Source: Labia minor (taxonomy: Eukaryota > Arthropoda > Insecta > Dermaptera > Spongiphoridae). From it: a stretch of 64,000 nt of DNA. The translations under genes were made by a program, and so were the position numbers. The notes under the pieces were generated by a model. The model was not told the origin of the DNA and searched no databases. It saw only the letters and a program-made list of their open reading frames with translations. Of this stretch, positions 36,709 through 46,691 are shown one piece after another. The stretch's first letter is position 1, and every line of letters begins with the position of its first letter. Where the stretch lies: the NCBI GenBank assembly GCA_963082975.1, contig OY720347.1, forward strand, positions 46,017,155 to 46,081,154. The letters run 5' to 3'.

Positions 36709-37283
36709 GGATGTGTATACGCAATTGGCTATTTATACATAGTGTATGTATACTCAATTGGCCATTTATACATACAGTATGTATAAGAAATTAGCTATTT
36801 ATGCATACATATTTTAAACTACAGTTTATTTTTACAATTCAAATAGATACCAATGACAATTTGTTTAATAAGAATATAAATAATATTGATATAATTAATA
36901 AAAATAATAGTAAACATTGATTTAATAGAAATTAAAATAAAAATAAAATGTATCACTATTCAATATTTCAATTCATTCATTTCTCATTGCTTCCTTATTC
37001 AAGTGAATAAACAAATATAGGTTTATTAATAAAAATCGCTTTGAGAACTCTTCTATGAATAATATTTATTAGTATAATAGAATAGTTGATATAATTAATA
37101 AAAATAATAGTAAACATTGACTTAATAGATTTCAAATTAAAATAAAATGTAATATAATATTAATATAAACTTTTTAGTTAGTTAGTACGTTAAACGTAAC
37201 TACAAATAGCTAATTTCTTATACATACGGTATGTATAAATAACCAATTGCGTATACATACTGTATGTATAAATAGCCACATCC
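36709..37283. mobile_element. Foldback MITE with 9-bp target duplication
   Basis: The ends are GGATGTG and its complement CACATCC. They are flanked by the direct repeat TTAATATTT (36700-36708 and 37284-37292), a 9-bp duplication typical of MULE-type elements. Each ~90-bp arm holds two tandem ~38-bp units with the core GCAATTGGCTATTTATACAT and the self-complementary ACATACNGTATGT. The centre has a ~62-bp direct repeat (36888-36951 and 37089-37151) with AAAATAATAGTAAACATTGA. Non-coding. Confidence 0.75.
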
Positions 37284-37292
37284 TTAATATTT

Positions 37293-37648
37293 TTGCTTAA
37301 TATATTCTGTTTCAAATATCCGTTTTTTAATCAAAAAGTGAAATAATTTATCCTTAGTATAACTACACGTACATACTATATACTATAATTAAATATTTTA
37401 ATTAAATTTATACGTATTTTAAAGTAATATTATTTAATTCATTTTCTTGTATTTATCTTAATTTTTTCAAAATCTAAAAATTCTAATTTAATTGATATTC
37501 TTTTTTATTTTGATCATCAACATTATCTCAAAATACAATGAAATAAATATATAAAAAATAAAATTTTTAATAATTTATAATAAATTCATAAGTTTATCAT
37601 TCATTTACGATGTATGTTCTGTTATCTTGATATATGTTTGTTCATTTC
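37293..37648. other. AT-rich spacer
   Basis: Nothing recognised. It is the left flank of the Jockey insertion. Confidence 0.5.
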
Positions 37649-37710
37649 AAAAAAAAAAAATAAATTTATACCTAAGTTTTTTGAATGTAAAATATAAAAG
37701 TAGTAAAAAT
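37649..37710. repeat. 62-bp target-site duplication, 3' side of LINE
   Basis: Identical over 62 bases to 42146-42207 and directly abutting the poly(A) end of the Jockey element. It begins with twelve A and ends GTAGTAAAAAT on the plus strand. Confidence 0.93.
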
Positions 37711-37965
37711 TTTTTTTTTTTTTTTTTTTTTTTTATATATTATTTCAGAAAATATACAATCTGCCCATTTTAATATAGGCAATAAGTAATTTTTATAAAA
37801 AATGAAATACAAACAATACATACATATCATTGGCAATACAATATCATGCCAAGCAACATATTTGCACTTGACACACACATATTAGTTTTAAATATTATAC
37901 ACTAAACACACACACTCATCCCGAACATTTCATAAACACGCACTTCACTTTGTCACACATGAATG

Positions 37966-40650
37966 TCAAAATTTTCTATTAACGAGATCCAATATATCAT
38001 ATCTTTTTAATCTCTTGATTGTATCATCCCTAACTAGTAATTTTTTAACTAACACATTTGGATGGTTTTCCATTTTTTTAATATACTTTTCACTTAGGAT
38101 GTTTATTTCATCATTTAAGTTTTTAATTTCTAAGTCCCTTTGTATGAATCTAATTGGAACATACCACGGGGCTCTTACAAGATTTTTAAGTGTTTTGTTT
38201 TGAAAACTTTCAATTTTTTTTATGTTAGTTTTTGAGGCTGATCCCCAGAGTTGGATCCCATACATCAGTTTTGGTTTGATTATGGATTTGTATAGAAGAA
38301 CTTTGCTTTCTAATCCTAGGCTAGAATGTCTCCCTAAAAGCCAATATAGTTTTCTATACTCTTCCCTTGAGTGGACAATTCTAGCTGAAATATGTTTTTT
38401 CCAAGTCAAGCGCCTATCTAGATGGATTCCTAGGTATTTTGCCTCATCTTTTTGCGGAATGATAGATTTATTCATGTATATTGGTGGGCATGTTTGCCTA
38501 TTTAAGGTGTAGGTGACAAATATAGATTTGGTTGCATTTATCTTTAACCGCCATCTTTTAAACCAAAGATATAACATATCGAGATGAGTTTGAAGTCTTT
38601 CAGATACGACATTATGATTTACATTTGTTGAAATGATTGCAGTATCATCAGCGAAAGTTGCTATGTCATTATAAGGAGAGAGAGGCATGTCTATCATATA
38701 TAATAGGAAAAGGGCTGGCCCTAGAATACTACCCTGAGGGACTCCTGCTCTAATTTGCATTAAGTTGGAGGAAGAACACCCATATTTAACAAAAAAGTGT
38801 CTATTCGATAGATAAGACTTTAATAATTGATAAAATGTGTCTGGTAAATAGTTTTTAATTTTATAAATTAACCCTGTGTGCCAAATTTTATCAAAAGCCT
38901 GTGTTATATCAAGATATACTATTCCACAGTAAGATTTACTTTCAAATGCATCTTTAATTTTTTTAACTACCCTATGCACCTGTTCGATAGTAGAGTGTTC
39001 TTGACGAAAGCCGAATTGATATTCAGGAATTATATTTGTTAAGTAAGGCTTTAATTCTCGGAATAAAATTTTTTCCAAGATCTTTCCCAAAATTGGAAGA
39101 AGACTAATAGGCCTATATGATGTTAATTCATTTGGATTTTTACCTGGTTTTGGTATCATTATAATTTGAGCTACTTTCCATAATGTTGGAAAGTAATTTA
39201 ATTTAATTATAGCATTATAAATATTTGCAATAAAAATAAAGGCTATTTTGGGAAGTTCTTTTAATAATTTGCCTGAAATCAGATCATATCCAGGAGATTT
39301 TTTATCTTTTATATTTTTAATTTCGTCAAGAACCTGCTCAAGTTTGATTTTTTTAAATCTATGGGGGTCCTTATGTAATTTACTAGTTTTTATGATGATT
39401 TCATCACACTTGTATTTATTTTCATTTTCAGGGGGTTCATTGAACACATTAAATAAGTGCTTAGCAAAAGTATCTACTTTTTCTTTCTCACCTCTAGCCC
39501 ATCCCTTAGAAGTTTTTATTGGTGGAATTTGGGTTTGGGGTCTTTTTAAGGTCTTAGTTGCCTTCCACAAAGAGTAATTGCTTTCTTCCCCTGGACTAAG
39601 GTTACTTAAGTATTTCTGAATACCTTTTTCTTTTTCAATTTTTAATATTTTTTTTAAATTTTTTATACATTTATTTAGAGTTTTTTTATCCGTAGGGGAC
39701 CTTGTCTTTTGCCATCTCTGTCTAGCTTTGCGTTTTTCATCTATTTTGTCCTTAATTAATTGAGAACAAAGGTTTTTTTGATTTTTAATATTTGCTATGG
39801 GGGTAGATTGCAGAGAAGCTTTTTGAATTATTTTTGTTAAGTTGTTTATATTATCCTCAATATCATGTTTGTCTTTTATACAAATATTGAGGTTTATATT
39901 TTTTGTTATTAAATTTCTATAGTGGTTCCAATTTGTATATCTATTGAAAAGGGGAACATTTTTTACTCTTTTATCTAATTGGGTTGATACAGTTAAAATT
40001 ATAGGAGAGTGATCAGATGATAAATCCAAACTAGATTCAATATTTAAGCAATCAAGAGAAATACCTTTAAAAATACAAAAATCTAATAGATCAGGGGTTT
40101 TTTTTGGATCTGAAGGCCAGTAGGTTGGTTGACGAGTTGAAATTTCATTCAGATTTCTTTCTTGAATAGCTTGGTAAAGTTGCCTCCCTCTAGGTGTTGT
40201 CAATCTTGAGCCCCAATGGGTGTGCTTAGCGTTGAAATCTCCACCTGAGATGAATTTGTGGCCCAAGGTATTAAAAAACTGTTTAAAATGTTCACACTCA
40301 ATTTTAGTACCCGGCGGGCAGTAAACTGCAGATAGTGAAAGTTTCCCTAGCCATTCATCAATTTCAATTGTTGTTGCTTGAAGATGCTTTTCCGAATAGC
40401 TATTTAATTGATGGTGTTGAATATTTTTTTTAATTATAATAGCAGTTCCTCCTCTAGCTTTTCCATCCGGATGCTTAGTGTCATATATATTGTATTGGGG
40501 TATTTTAATGTAGCTTCTATTAGTTAAATGTGTTTCACTTATGAGCATAATATCAATGTTGTTAATTATAAGAAATTTTTTGATTTCGAGTAAATGATTA
40601 AATAAACCATTTGCATTCCATATTACAATTTTAAGTGTTTTTCTATCCAT
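37966..40650 (-). CDS. Jockey ORF2: endonuclease and reverse transcriptase
   Basis: Intact 894-residue protein that nicks target DNA and copies the element RNA at the nick (target-primed reverse transcription). An APE-type endonuclease occupies about residues 5-222: NANGL (12-16), SETHL (38-42), GDFNAKHTHWG (137-147) and SDHSPI (212-217). Reverse transcriptase follows at about 440-760: SYRPISLLPILGKILEKIL (511-529), YLDITQAFD with the first catalytic aspartate at 581, AGVPQGSILGP (635-645) and the FADD box (666-669). YLGIHLDRRLTWKKH lies in the thumb region. There is no RNase H domain, as in the Jockey clade. The start ATG overlaps the ORF1 stop by one base (TAATG), suggesting stop-restart coupling. 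No internal stops, so it decayed little after insertion. Confidence 0.96.
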   Translation of the reverse strand: MDRKTLKIVIWNANGLFNHLLEIKKFLIINNIDIMLISETHLTNRSYIKIPQYNIYDTKHPDGKARGGTAIIIKKNIQHHQLNSYSEKHLQATTIEIDEWLGKLSLSAVYCPPGTKIECEHFKQFFNTLGHKFISGGDFNAKHTHWGSRLTTPRGRQLYQAIQERNLNEISTRQPTYWPSDPKKTPDLLDFCIFKGISLDCLNIESSLDLSSDHSPIILTVSTQLDKRVKNVPLFNRYTNWNHYRNLITKNINLNICIKDKHDIEDNINNLTKIIQKASLQSTPIANIKNQKNLCSQLIKDKIDEKRKARQRWQKTRSPTDKKTLNKCIKNLKKILKIEKEKGIQKYLSNLSPGEESNYSLWKATKTLKRPQTQIPPIKTSKGWARGEKEKVDTFAKHLFNVFNEPPENENKYKCDEIIIKTSKLHKDPHRFKKIKLEQVLDEIKNIKDKKSPGYDLISGKLLKELPKIAFIFIANIYNAIIKLNYFPTLWKVAQIIMIPKPGKNPNELTSYRPISLLPILGKILEKILFRELKPYLTNIIPEYQFGFRQEHSTIEQVHRVVKKIKDAFESKSYCGIVYLDITQAFDKIWHTGLIYKIKNYLPDTFYQLLKSYLSNRHFFVKYGCSSSNLMQIRAGVPQGSILGPALFLLYMIDMPLSPYNDIATFADDTAIISTNVNHNVVSERLQTHLDMLYLWFKRWRLKINATKSIFVTYTLNRQTCPPIYMNKSIIPQKDEAKYLGIHLDRRLTWKKHISARIVHSREEYRKLYWLLGRHSSLGLESKVLLYKSIIKPKLMYGIQLWGSASKTNIKKIESFQNKTLKNLVRAPWYVPIRFIQRDLEIKNLNDEINILSEKYIKKMENHPNVLVKKLLVRDDTIKRLKRYDILDLVNRKF

Positions 40651-42143
40651 TATGCCATTTTAGTTACAAGAACTGTTAGAATATCTAACATTTTGTCCAT
40701 TTTAACCATCATTTTAAGCATAAAATCTTCAAGTTTATGTAAATTTGATTCTTGAACATTTACTGGTGTAGGTTTCTCTTTAGTCCATGCATTTTGTACT
40801 GGTGGAACACTCTCAATGGTCTCATTTTTGGAATTGGGGGATATTTTCTCTTTTGGTTGTTGAGATACCTTTATCCTCAAAGGTGGAAACTGTTTATTTT
40901 TTAACTCTTGATATATTGCACATCCTTTATAACTTGCTGGATGGTTTTCGCCGCAGTTAGCACATAAAGGAGTTGTATTGTTATCCTTAATTTTGCAGTC
41001 TTTTGTTAAATGTGCCATAGCACATTTCACACATTTGGGTTTTCTTGCACAAAAATTTTTTGTGTGGCCAAAAAGTTGACAATTAAAACATTGAGGAATT
41101 TCTCTTTTAGGATATGGTGGCTCAAATGTGACAATTGTATTAAGGATATTTTTAATATTGTATATTTCTTTATTATTAGGTTTAGATTTAAGGTCTATGA
41201 AGAATAAAGGTAGAGGGTTTTTATTTTTATTTTTTATATTGTGTAAATTTATTACATCATGTCCATGATTTAGTAGTGCCTCTTTAATATCTTCGGCAGG
41301 CATTGAATGATGCATGTTCCTTAATACAACTTTAAAAGGCCTATCTTTCTTTAACTGATATGTATGGAATTGAGTGTTTTTAGATTCTAACTCTTTAACA
41401 ATTGATGTATAAATGTGAGGTTCATATGGTTGGATCTTAACCTCATTTTCCTTCAAACATTTTATATTAAAACAATTTGGTCCCATTTTATTTAATAGAT
41501 TCATTAGCGGTTGGATATTTTCAACTCCCGCTACAAAGATCGGAGGAGGTTTTACTGCTTTTCCAGTTGTTTTTTTTATTTATAGTTTCAACCTGAAGAT
41601 TTTCAAAACGATTTGCTGTTTTTACGATGGATTGTTTAACCAATATGATTCAGTAGTTTGCTGTTTAACATTTCTATTATTAGATCTTTCAAAATTGTCC
41701 TCTTTATTTTGTAAATTTTCAGGAGAATAAAAAGTTTTCCTTTTTTTATTCCCATGTCTATTTACCGTTGACCATCCTATTTCATTTTCCAATTCCTCTT
41801 CGTCCGTGAGATATACAATTGCATTGTCGGAAGTTTTCAAATTTTGCAATTTAGTGTCTACTTCCTGTTTATCAGATGTAATTTCAGGGCAAGGATTTCC
41901 TAAGATCTTGCTTTTTATTTCTTGAAGATCTTTGGTGAGGTTTTTTATCACCTCTTTTAAATGACTATTTTCATTTTTTAAAATTTCATTTTCAGATAAT
42001 GTTTCTAATTCATTATTTGAATTTTCAGTGATTTCCCTATTTACATCCTTCTTACACACATCTTCTATTTGAGATTTGAGCGGCGGGGTTCTCTGTAATT
42101 TTGTCCCTTGGAAAGGGTTTATTGACTCCTTATCCAAGTTCAT
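40650..42143 (-). pseudogene. Jockey ORF1 (gag-like), broken by frameshifts
   Basis: RNA-binding protein of the LINE. The N-terminal part starts at ATG 42143 (MNLDKESINPFQGTKLQRTP). A longer upstream frame would start in the target duplication and is not real. A Lys/Glu-rich, coiled-coil-like stretch (ENEILKNENSHLKEVIKNLT) follows. The frame stops after YWLNNPS (about 41622). A second frame carries the next ~60 bases, and the original frame resumes after an A8 run (41570-41577), giving KPPPIFVAGVENIQPL. The intact C-terminal part (40650-41504) has three zinc knuckles, CX2CX4HX4C, CX2CX3HX4C and CX2CX3HX6C, at residues 139-195 counted from its own first methionine. Two compensating indels within about 70 bases are the only visible damage. 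Confidence 0.9.
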
Positions 42144-42145
42144 GC

Positions 42146-42207
42146 AAAAAAAAAAAATAAATTTATACCTAAGTTTTTTGAATGTAAAATATAAAAGTAG
42201 TAAAAAT
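42146..42207. repeat. 62-bp target-site duplication, 5' side of LINE
   Basis: Perfect direct copy of 37649-37710, touching the 5' end of the Jockey element. One further C may match, so 62 or 63 bases. Confidence 0.93.
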
Positions 42208-42208
42208 A

Positions 42209-43049
42209 GTAAATACAAATATTATAGAGTATAATTCCACAATAATCGACCAGGCACATTTGAATTCTCGACTAACATGATCTCGGCTAGACAAACAGAC
42301 AGACAGACATGAAAAAAGTTTAAGCTATTTATAATTGGATTCGTAGATATGTAAAACATTTGAAAATCTAATCCATGTAATTTTTTATATTAATATAGGA
42401 TGATTAATAGCTTAAATGAATGTTTTAGAGTTAATATAAATAAATAAATTCATTATTTATTAAAAGAATACCATTAAATAAATACATATACTATATACGT
42501 AGAAAGAATAAAGGATTTTCATGGCAAAGAGAATAGTTAAAAACTTTTTCCGTTTTCGACTCACTATTTAATAATAGAAAAAAAGAAAGGGCAATTCAAG
42601 GAGGGTAGATTCAGGTGGGAGAGAGATCAAAAAAGTGCATTCGCGTTGCTTTGTATAAGATTAGCTGTTGAGGCAGTCAAAAGGGGCAGCCTTAGTGAAA
42701 CATGAGATAATGTATTCATGTCAATGGATGCCAGCAAATTTCCATTTCAGATAAGAAACGGAACCACTCTAAATTCATGTTAATATTTCGTAGAAATATG
42801 AAAACTTTTATTGTTGCTCAAGTTTAATATCAGGTAATGAAATAAAAATAGATTAACAAAAAAAAGAACAATATATTATTTATAAATTTACACATCAATT
42901 AATTTGCTAGAAATAATATTCATATTTTTATATTCCTTGTCGAACATGTATGGACACTGAATGAACAATACAGATCTTTTCATAAATTCTTTTTAAAAAT
43001 TTGCTTTAATTTTTAGGGTTTTAGAAAGTGGTTGATGATCTCTAAATTA
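42209..43049. other. Spacer, unassigned
   Basis: AT-rich, with a less AT-rich stretch at 42600-42760 and a short CAGA run at about 42292-42308. No frame or repeat family recognised. Confidence 0.45.
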
Positions 43050-43375
43050 TGTATAAATAAAAGGCGCCATAGGGTGGGAGATAGCGTAGCTGCCTCACAT
43101 TCTCGTGGTCCCGGATTCAAGTCGCGGGCCTGGCAAGGGAATTTCTCTAACTGAGGTCTATGGGACGGAGTCAACTCAGCCTCCGGGATCAAAATTGGGA
43201 AGCTACTTGATAAAAAGTAGCGTTTCCGATCAAAAAAATCAAGGTTAAGGTTGAGAGGACCCGTTCTACTGATCATAGGACACCTAATTGATATAAGTGA
43301 CTTGATAGGCGTTGTCCTTGCGTAGGACGTACAAAAAGTCAGAAGTTTTTTGTTTTTTTTTTGTGTATAAATAAA
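43050..43375. repeat. Target duplication flanking SINE-1
   Basis: TGTATAAATAAA occurs at 43050-43061 and again at 43364-43375, directly bordering the SINE. A 12-bp direct repeat supports retroposition. Confidence 0.8.
43062..43363 (+). repeat. tRNA-derived SINE-1
   Basis: About 302 bp. The head has a box-A-like GATAGCGTAGCTGCC (43080) and box-B-like CCGGATTCAAGTCGCGGG (43112). The body includes GGGATCAAAATTGGGAAGC and GACTTGATAGGCGTTGTCC, and the 3' end is T-rich. The minus-strand 129-residue frame with ARDLNPGPRECEAATLS is the well-known spurious translation of such SINE heads, not a gene. A diverged copy lies at 11028-11275. Confidence 0.82.
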
Positions 43376-43721
43376 GATAATAGTAGATAATATTCGACCC
43401 AATTAGACACGGAATATTCTTAAAACTTATTACTTACCTAATTGGTAATGTATACAATAAAAAATGAAACAATAATATTTGTAGACAGAGAAGATAATTA
43501 TTATTATTCAGTATAAATTATTATATTTATTCATTTTTAGTTCGTTTAGTCTTATCAAAGAATAAAAAAATAAAAACATTGGTAACATTATACTATTGAT
43601 ATTAGAGTTTTTAAGGCTTAGATTTTTTTGATTTGTACTAATAAGCATTTTATATTTCTTGGAAAATTTGATAATCATTTTTTAAAAATAATTCATTACC
43701 TTATCAAAAAATATAAATACA
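43376..43721. other. AT-rich spacer
   Basis: Flank between SINE-1 and the outer Helitron. The base at 43721 is the T (minus strand) of the A|T insertion site. Confidence 0.5.
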
Positions 43722-43949
43722 CTAGCTGCTCAGAGCGCCTTCGGCGCTCTTCACACCTAGACGGGGGCTCCGCCCCCTGTACCCCCGATTTGTACATAGT
43801 ATTTGGTGGTTGAAAGTATTAAAAGGTTTTCATCCATTTTGTTTCAATCAGTATATTACATAAAACATTCATTTCTTTTTGTGTTCTTATTTAAAAAATA
43901 TATTTTAATTTAATCACTATATTAATTATATATATTATTATTGTATATG

Positions 43950-44940
43950 TTATATCTATCTACCTATGTGGCTCAAAGATACTCTAAAGTTCTTAGCCGC
44001 AACAACCACATTTCTCCAAGTGTCCCTATCCTGAGCCCTTATTCCATCTCTCTTACGTCCCTTCCTACGCGTCATTGGTTTTCCAAGCGGACGTTTTCCA
44101 ATCGGTCTTCCCACCAATATCTTTTTCCTCTCCCATTCTAGCCACCTGCCCTGCCTATCGCAGCTTTTTCCCTTTTATAACCCTAACTATTTCTGAAGAT
44201 GCAGAGAGACCATGCAATTTCTTGTTATGCTGTCTCCCCCATTCCCCGGTGACCTCATCTTTCTTTGGCCAATAAATGCAGGGAAGAATCCTATTCTCAA
44301 ACACTCTGAATCTACTCTCATCTCCCAGGGTCATAGACCATGCCTCCGACCCATATAATGCAACAGGCAAAATAATTTTTTTATATATTCCCTTTGATAA
44401 TAATTTTGAAGAGATAAGCCTCTTTATTGCAAGATAACAGGCGTTTCCCGATTGCAACCCCGATTTAAATTCTTCTCAAATATTATTATCCTTCGTGATT
44501 ACATTAAATTTTTCTACATATTCAAATTCTACATTTTGTATCTTAAGATTTTGTATGTTAATACTCTTCCTCTTTGTTACTAAATATTTTTTTTATCACT
44601 ATTAATTTCAAACCTCCATTAAATTTTCCTCGCTATCTGTAATTGCAATTGCCGAATCTCCTATTATATTTAAGTCGTCTGAGTAACCTAATATTTTACA
44701 ATTGATTTCCGCATCTTATTCTTTCTTTACTACCTTCAAGAGAAATTTGAAGATTGAAAATTTGAAAAAGTTTATCCGGATCTATTGAGTTATGCGTATG
44801 TTTTACTAAAGTCTACAAATAATTAGTGAACAGAAATATTGAATTCGCGGTTTTGTTCCTAATATCTGTCATAATGAAAATATCTTAATTAATGTTGGTC
44901 GATTTGGCCTGAACCCGCAATGATATCTCCTAATATTTCC
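43950..44940 (-). pseudogene. LINE-B reverse-transcriptase segment in outer Helitron
   Basis: Captured, decayed C-terminal half of a non-LTR reverse transcriptase, 5' to 3' on the minus strand. First is ILGDYHCGFRPNRST (RT motif 2 region, about 44930). After an internal deletion come LGYSDDLNIIGDS (catalytic box, YSDD here) and INIQNLEIQNVEFEYVEKL. A 100-residue intact stretch (44457-44155) includes LPVALYGSEAWSMTLGDE and KKDEVTGEWGRQHNKKLHGL. It ends in the REMEGLGIGTL region and a GATA-like tail. Related pieces lie at 10291-10440 and 58221-58591. The clade is not fixed; it resembles proteins commonly annotated endonuclease-reverse transcriptase in insects. Confidence 0.8.
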
Positions 44941-45929
44941 TCCGCCTATAGTTTATAAGTATTGTATATGTTATAATAGAGTATAATATTTCTTGATCAT
45001 TACATTTTGGTATTTTATTTTCATTGCTAGATTATTATTGAATATTTTTAATTATAATGAAACTTGAGAATATGCAAAAATAGAGACTTGAGACAATTTA
45101 TAAAAATTAACGGTATAAAACTATAGATAAATGACCAATATATACATTCATTAATAGTATTAATTTAAATTAATTGATTTATTTGTTTTTTTTATTATTA
45201 AGTTCATTTATTAATTTTTTTAGATCATAGTTATTTTCCTTAAAAGAAACTTAAATTCTGTGGTGCTAGGGGATTTGAAAATTATTCGTCGCAATATGAA
45301 GATTTCGCTTACAGTTTCTGTCATGTCCGACCTCCATCCAACAGTTATTTTCTGTTAAGTTTTTTGATTCTCTTAATCATGTGATCTATATATTTAATTT
45401 TTTTTGAATCATTATAATAAAATTTAAACAAATAAAAATTTTTACTTTGTTAATTTATATAAATTTCAATATAAACTGATTGTGAGTGATACGCTTAGCC
45501 AATACTCTGAATAATTTGTGTACAAAAATATTGAATGTTCTTAGCGAGATTTGATATAATGTACGATTTGTCCTAAATCTGAATTAGAAGAAAATTATAA
45601 ATTGCCTCCTCTTCCAGCCCAATTCATTTACCCACCCATGTTGCATATGGCATCTAAATTTCTTAAAACTCCGTTTTTTTAATTTAAAATAGAAGGAGAG
45701 AAAGAGTTTTAAATTATATTCGAATAGTCTATATATTCTATATATCAGTATTTTTTTTCTGAATTTAATAGCAAGTTGATTTTAAAAATTTTCCATTCTT
45801 AATGCATATGATTGATTACATGTGTTAAAATTTAAAAAAATTCAAATATTCTAATTTTTATATTTATAATATACAATTTAATATTATTTTTTATTAATAT
45901 CATATCAAAAAAAGAGAATTTATTAAAAA

Positions 45930-46043
45930 TCTATATATATAAAAAAAGGTTTTTGTCTGCACATTGCTCAGAATTTAAAAATTTTTGCATATCTTCGCGT
46001 TTCATGACCTCTAGAATCCAAAAGTGACTTTAGAATTTTTCAC

Positions 46044-46110
<67 letters not shown>

Positions 46111-46538
46111 CGGAAAATTACTATTTTATAGACTCAGAATTGGCTGAACCGATTTCTTTGAAATTACATCACAATATTCTTATATACCTCTAGAGTAACA
46201 TAGGCTATAAATTTTATTAATATCTTATCAATAACCGCAGAAATTAATTTTTTAAAGTTTATATTATTCTCCGTGTTGTTCATTCAAGAGCCTCTCGCGG
46301 CTCACTGCCGGCCTAGCGGAATCATTTCAAACAATGAATTATCATAGAGATTCCCAATCGAAGAATTATTATAATATTTCCCTTTTTATTTTAAATTCTA
46401 ATATACAAATATCAATTCAATTAAATAATTTATTCTAAAAGTTCTCAATTTAATTAAAATATTTATTAGATCATATTTTTATCTTAAATTATTTTTTATT
46501 TAATTGAATATTTCTTCTTTTCTATAATATATATATAA
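45930..46538 (+). repeat. First of two tandem Helitron 5' units (inner copy)
   Basis: 609 bp beginning with the Helitron 5' terminus. It contains a long TCTG array (about 46044-46109), CCGGAAAATTACTATTTTAT, GGCTGAACCGATTTCTTTG and a CTCGCGGCTCACTG segment. It ends where a second TC terminus begins at 46539. The outer copy has the same doublet (51462-50893), so it moved as part of the element. Confidence 0.9.
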
Positions 46539-46652
46539 TCTATATATATAAAAAAAGGTTTTTGTCTGCACATTGCTCAGAATTTAAAAATTTTTGCATA
46601 TCTTCGCGTTTCATGACCTCTAGAATCCAAAAGTGACTTTAGAATTTTTCAC

Positions 46653-46691
<39 letters not shown>

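Larger units (their letters stand above)
37711..42145 (-). mobile_element. Jockey-clade non-LTR retrotransposon
   Basis: Reads on the minus strand from 42145 to a poly(A) tail (24 T on the plus strand, 37711-37734). Order: almost no 5' leader (ATG at 42143-42141), broken ORF1/gag (42143-40650), intact ORF2 (40650-37966), a 3' untranslated part of about 230 bases, and the tail. Perfect 62-bp duplications flank it, so the insertion is recent. The missing 5' untranslated region, where Jockey elements keep their internal promoter, suggests 5' truncation. Together with the ORF1 frameshifts this makes it probably immobile by itself, though ORF2 could act in trans if transcribed. Confidence 0.95.

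Noticed and set aside
37966..40650. Plus-strand frames within the Jockey element (for example 39248-39577)
   Set aside because: Shadows of the intact minus-strand ORF2.
42144..42218. Longer ORF1 start upstream of 42143
   Set aside because: The extra codons lie in the 62-bp target duplication and poly(T) of the host site, outside the element.
43013..43402. 129-residue minus-strand frame with ARDLNPGPRECEAATLS
   Set aside because: Translation of a tRNA-derived SINE head; this peptide pattern is a common artefact.
44155..44457. 100-residue frame as a possible expressed gene
   Set aside because: It is the surviving open part of a decayed LINE reverse transcriptase inside a Helitron; stops lie immediately upstream and the sister copy has a frameshift.
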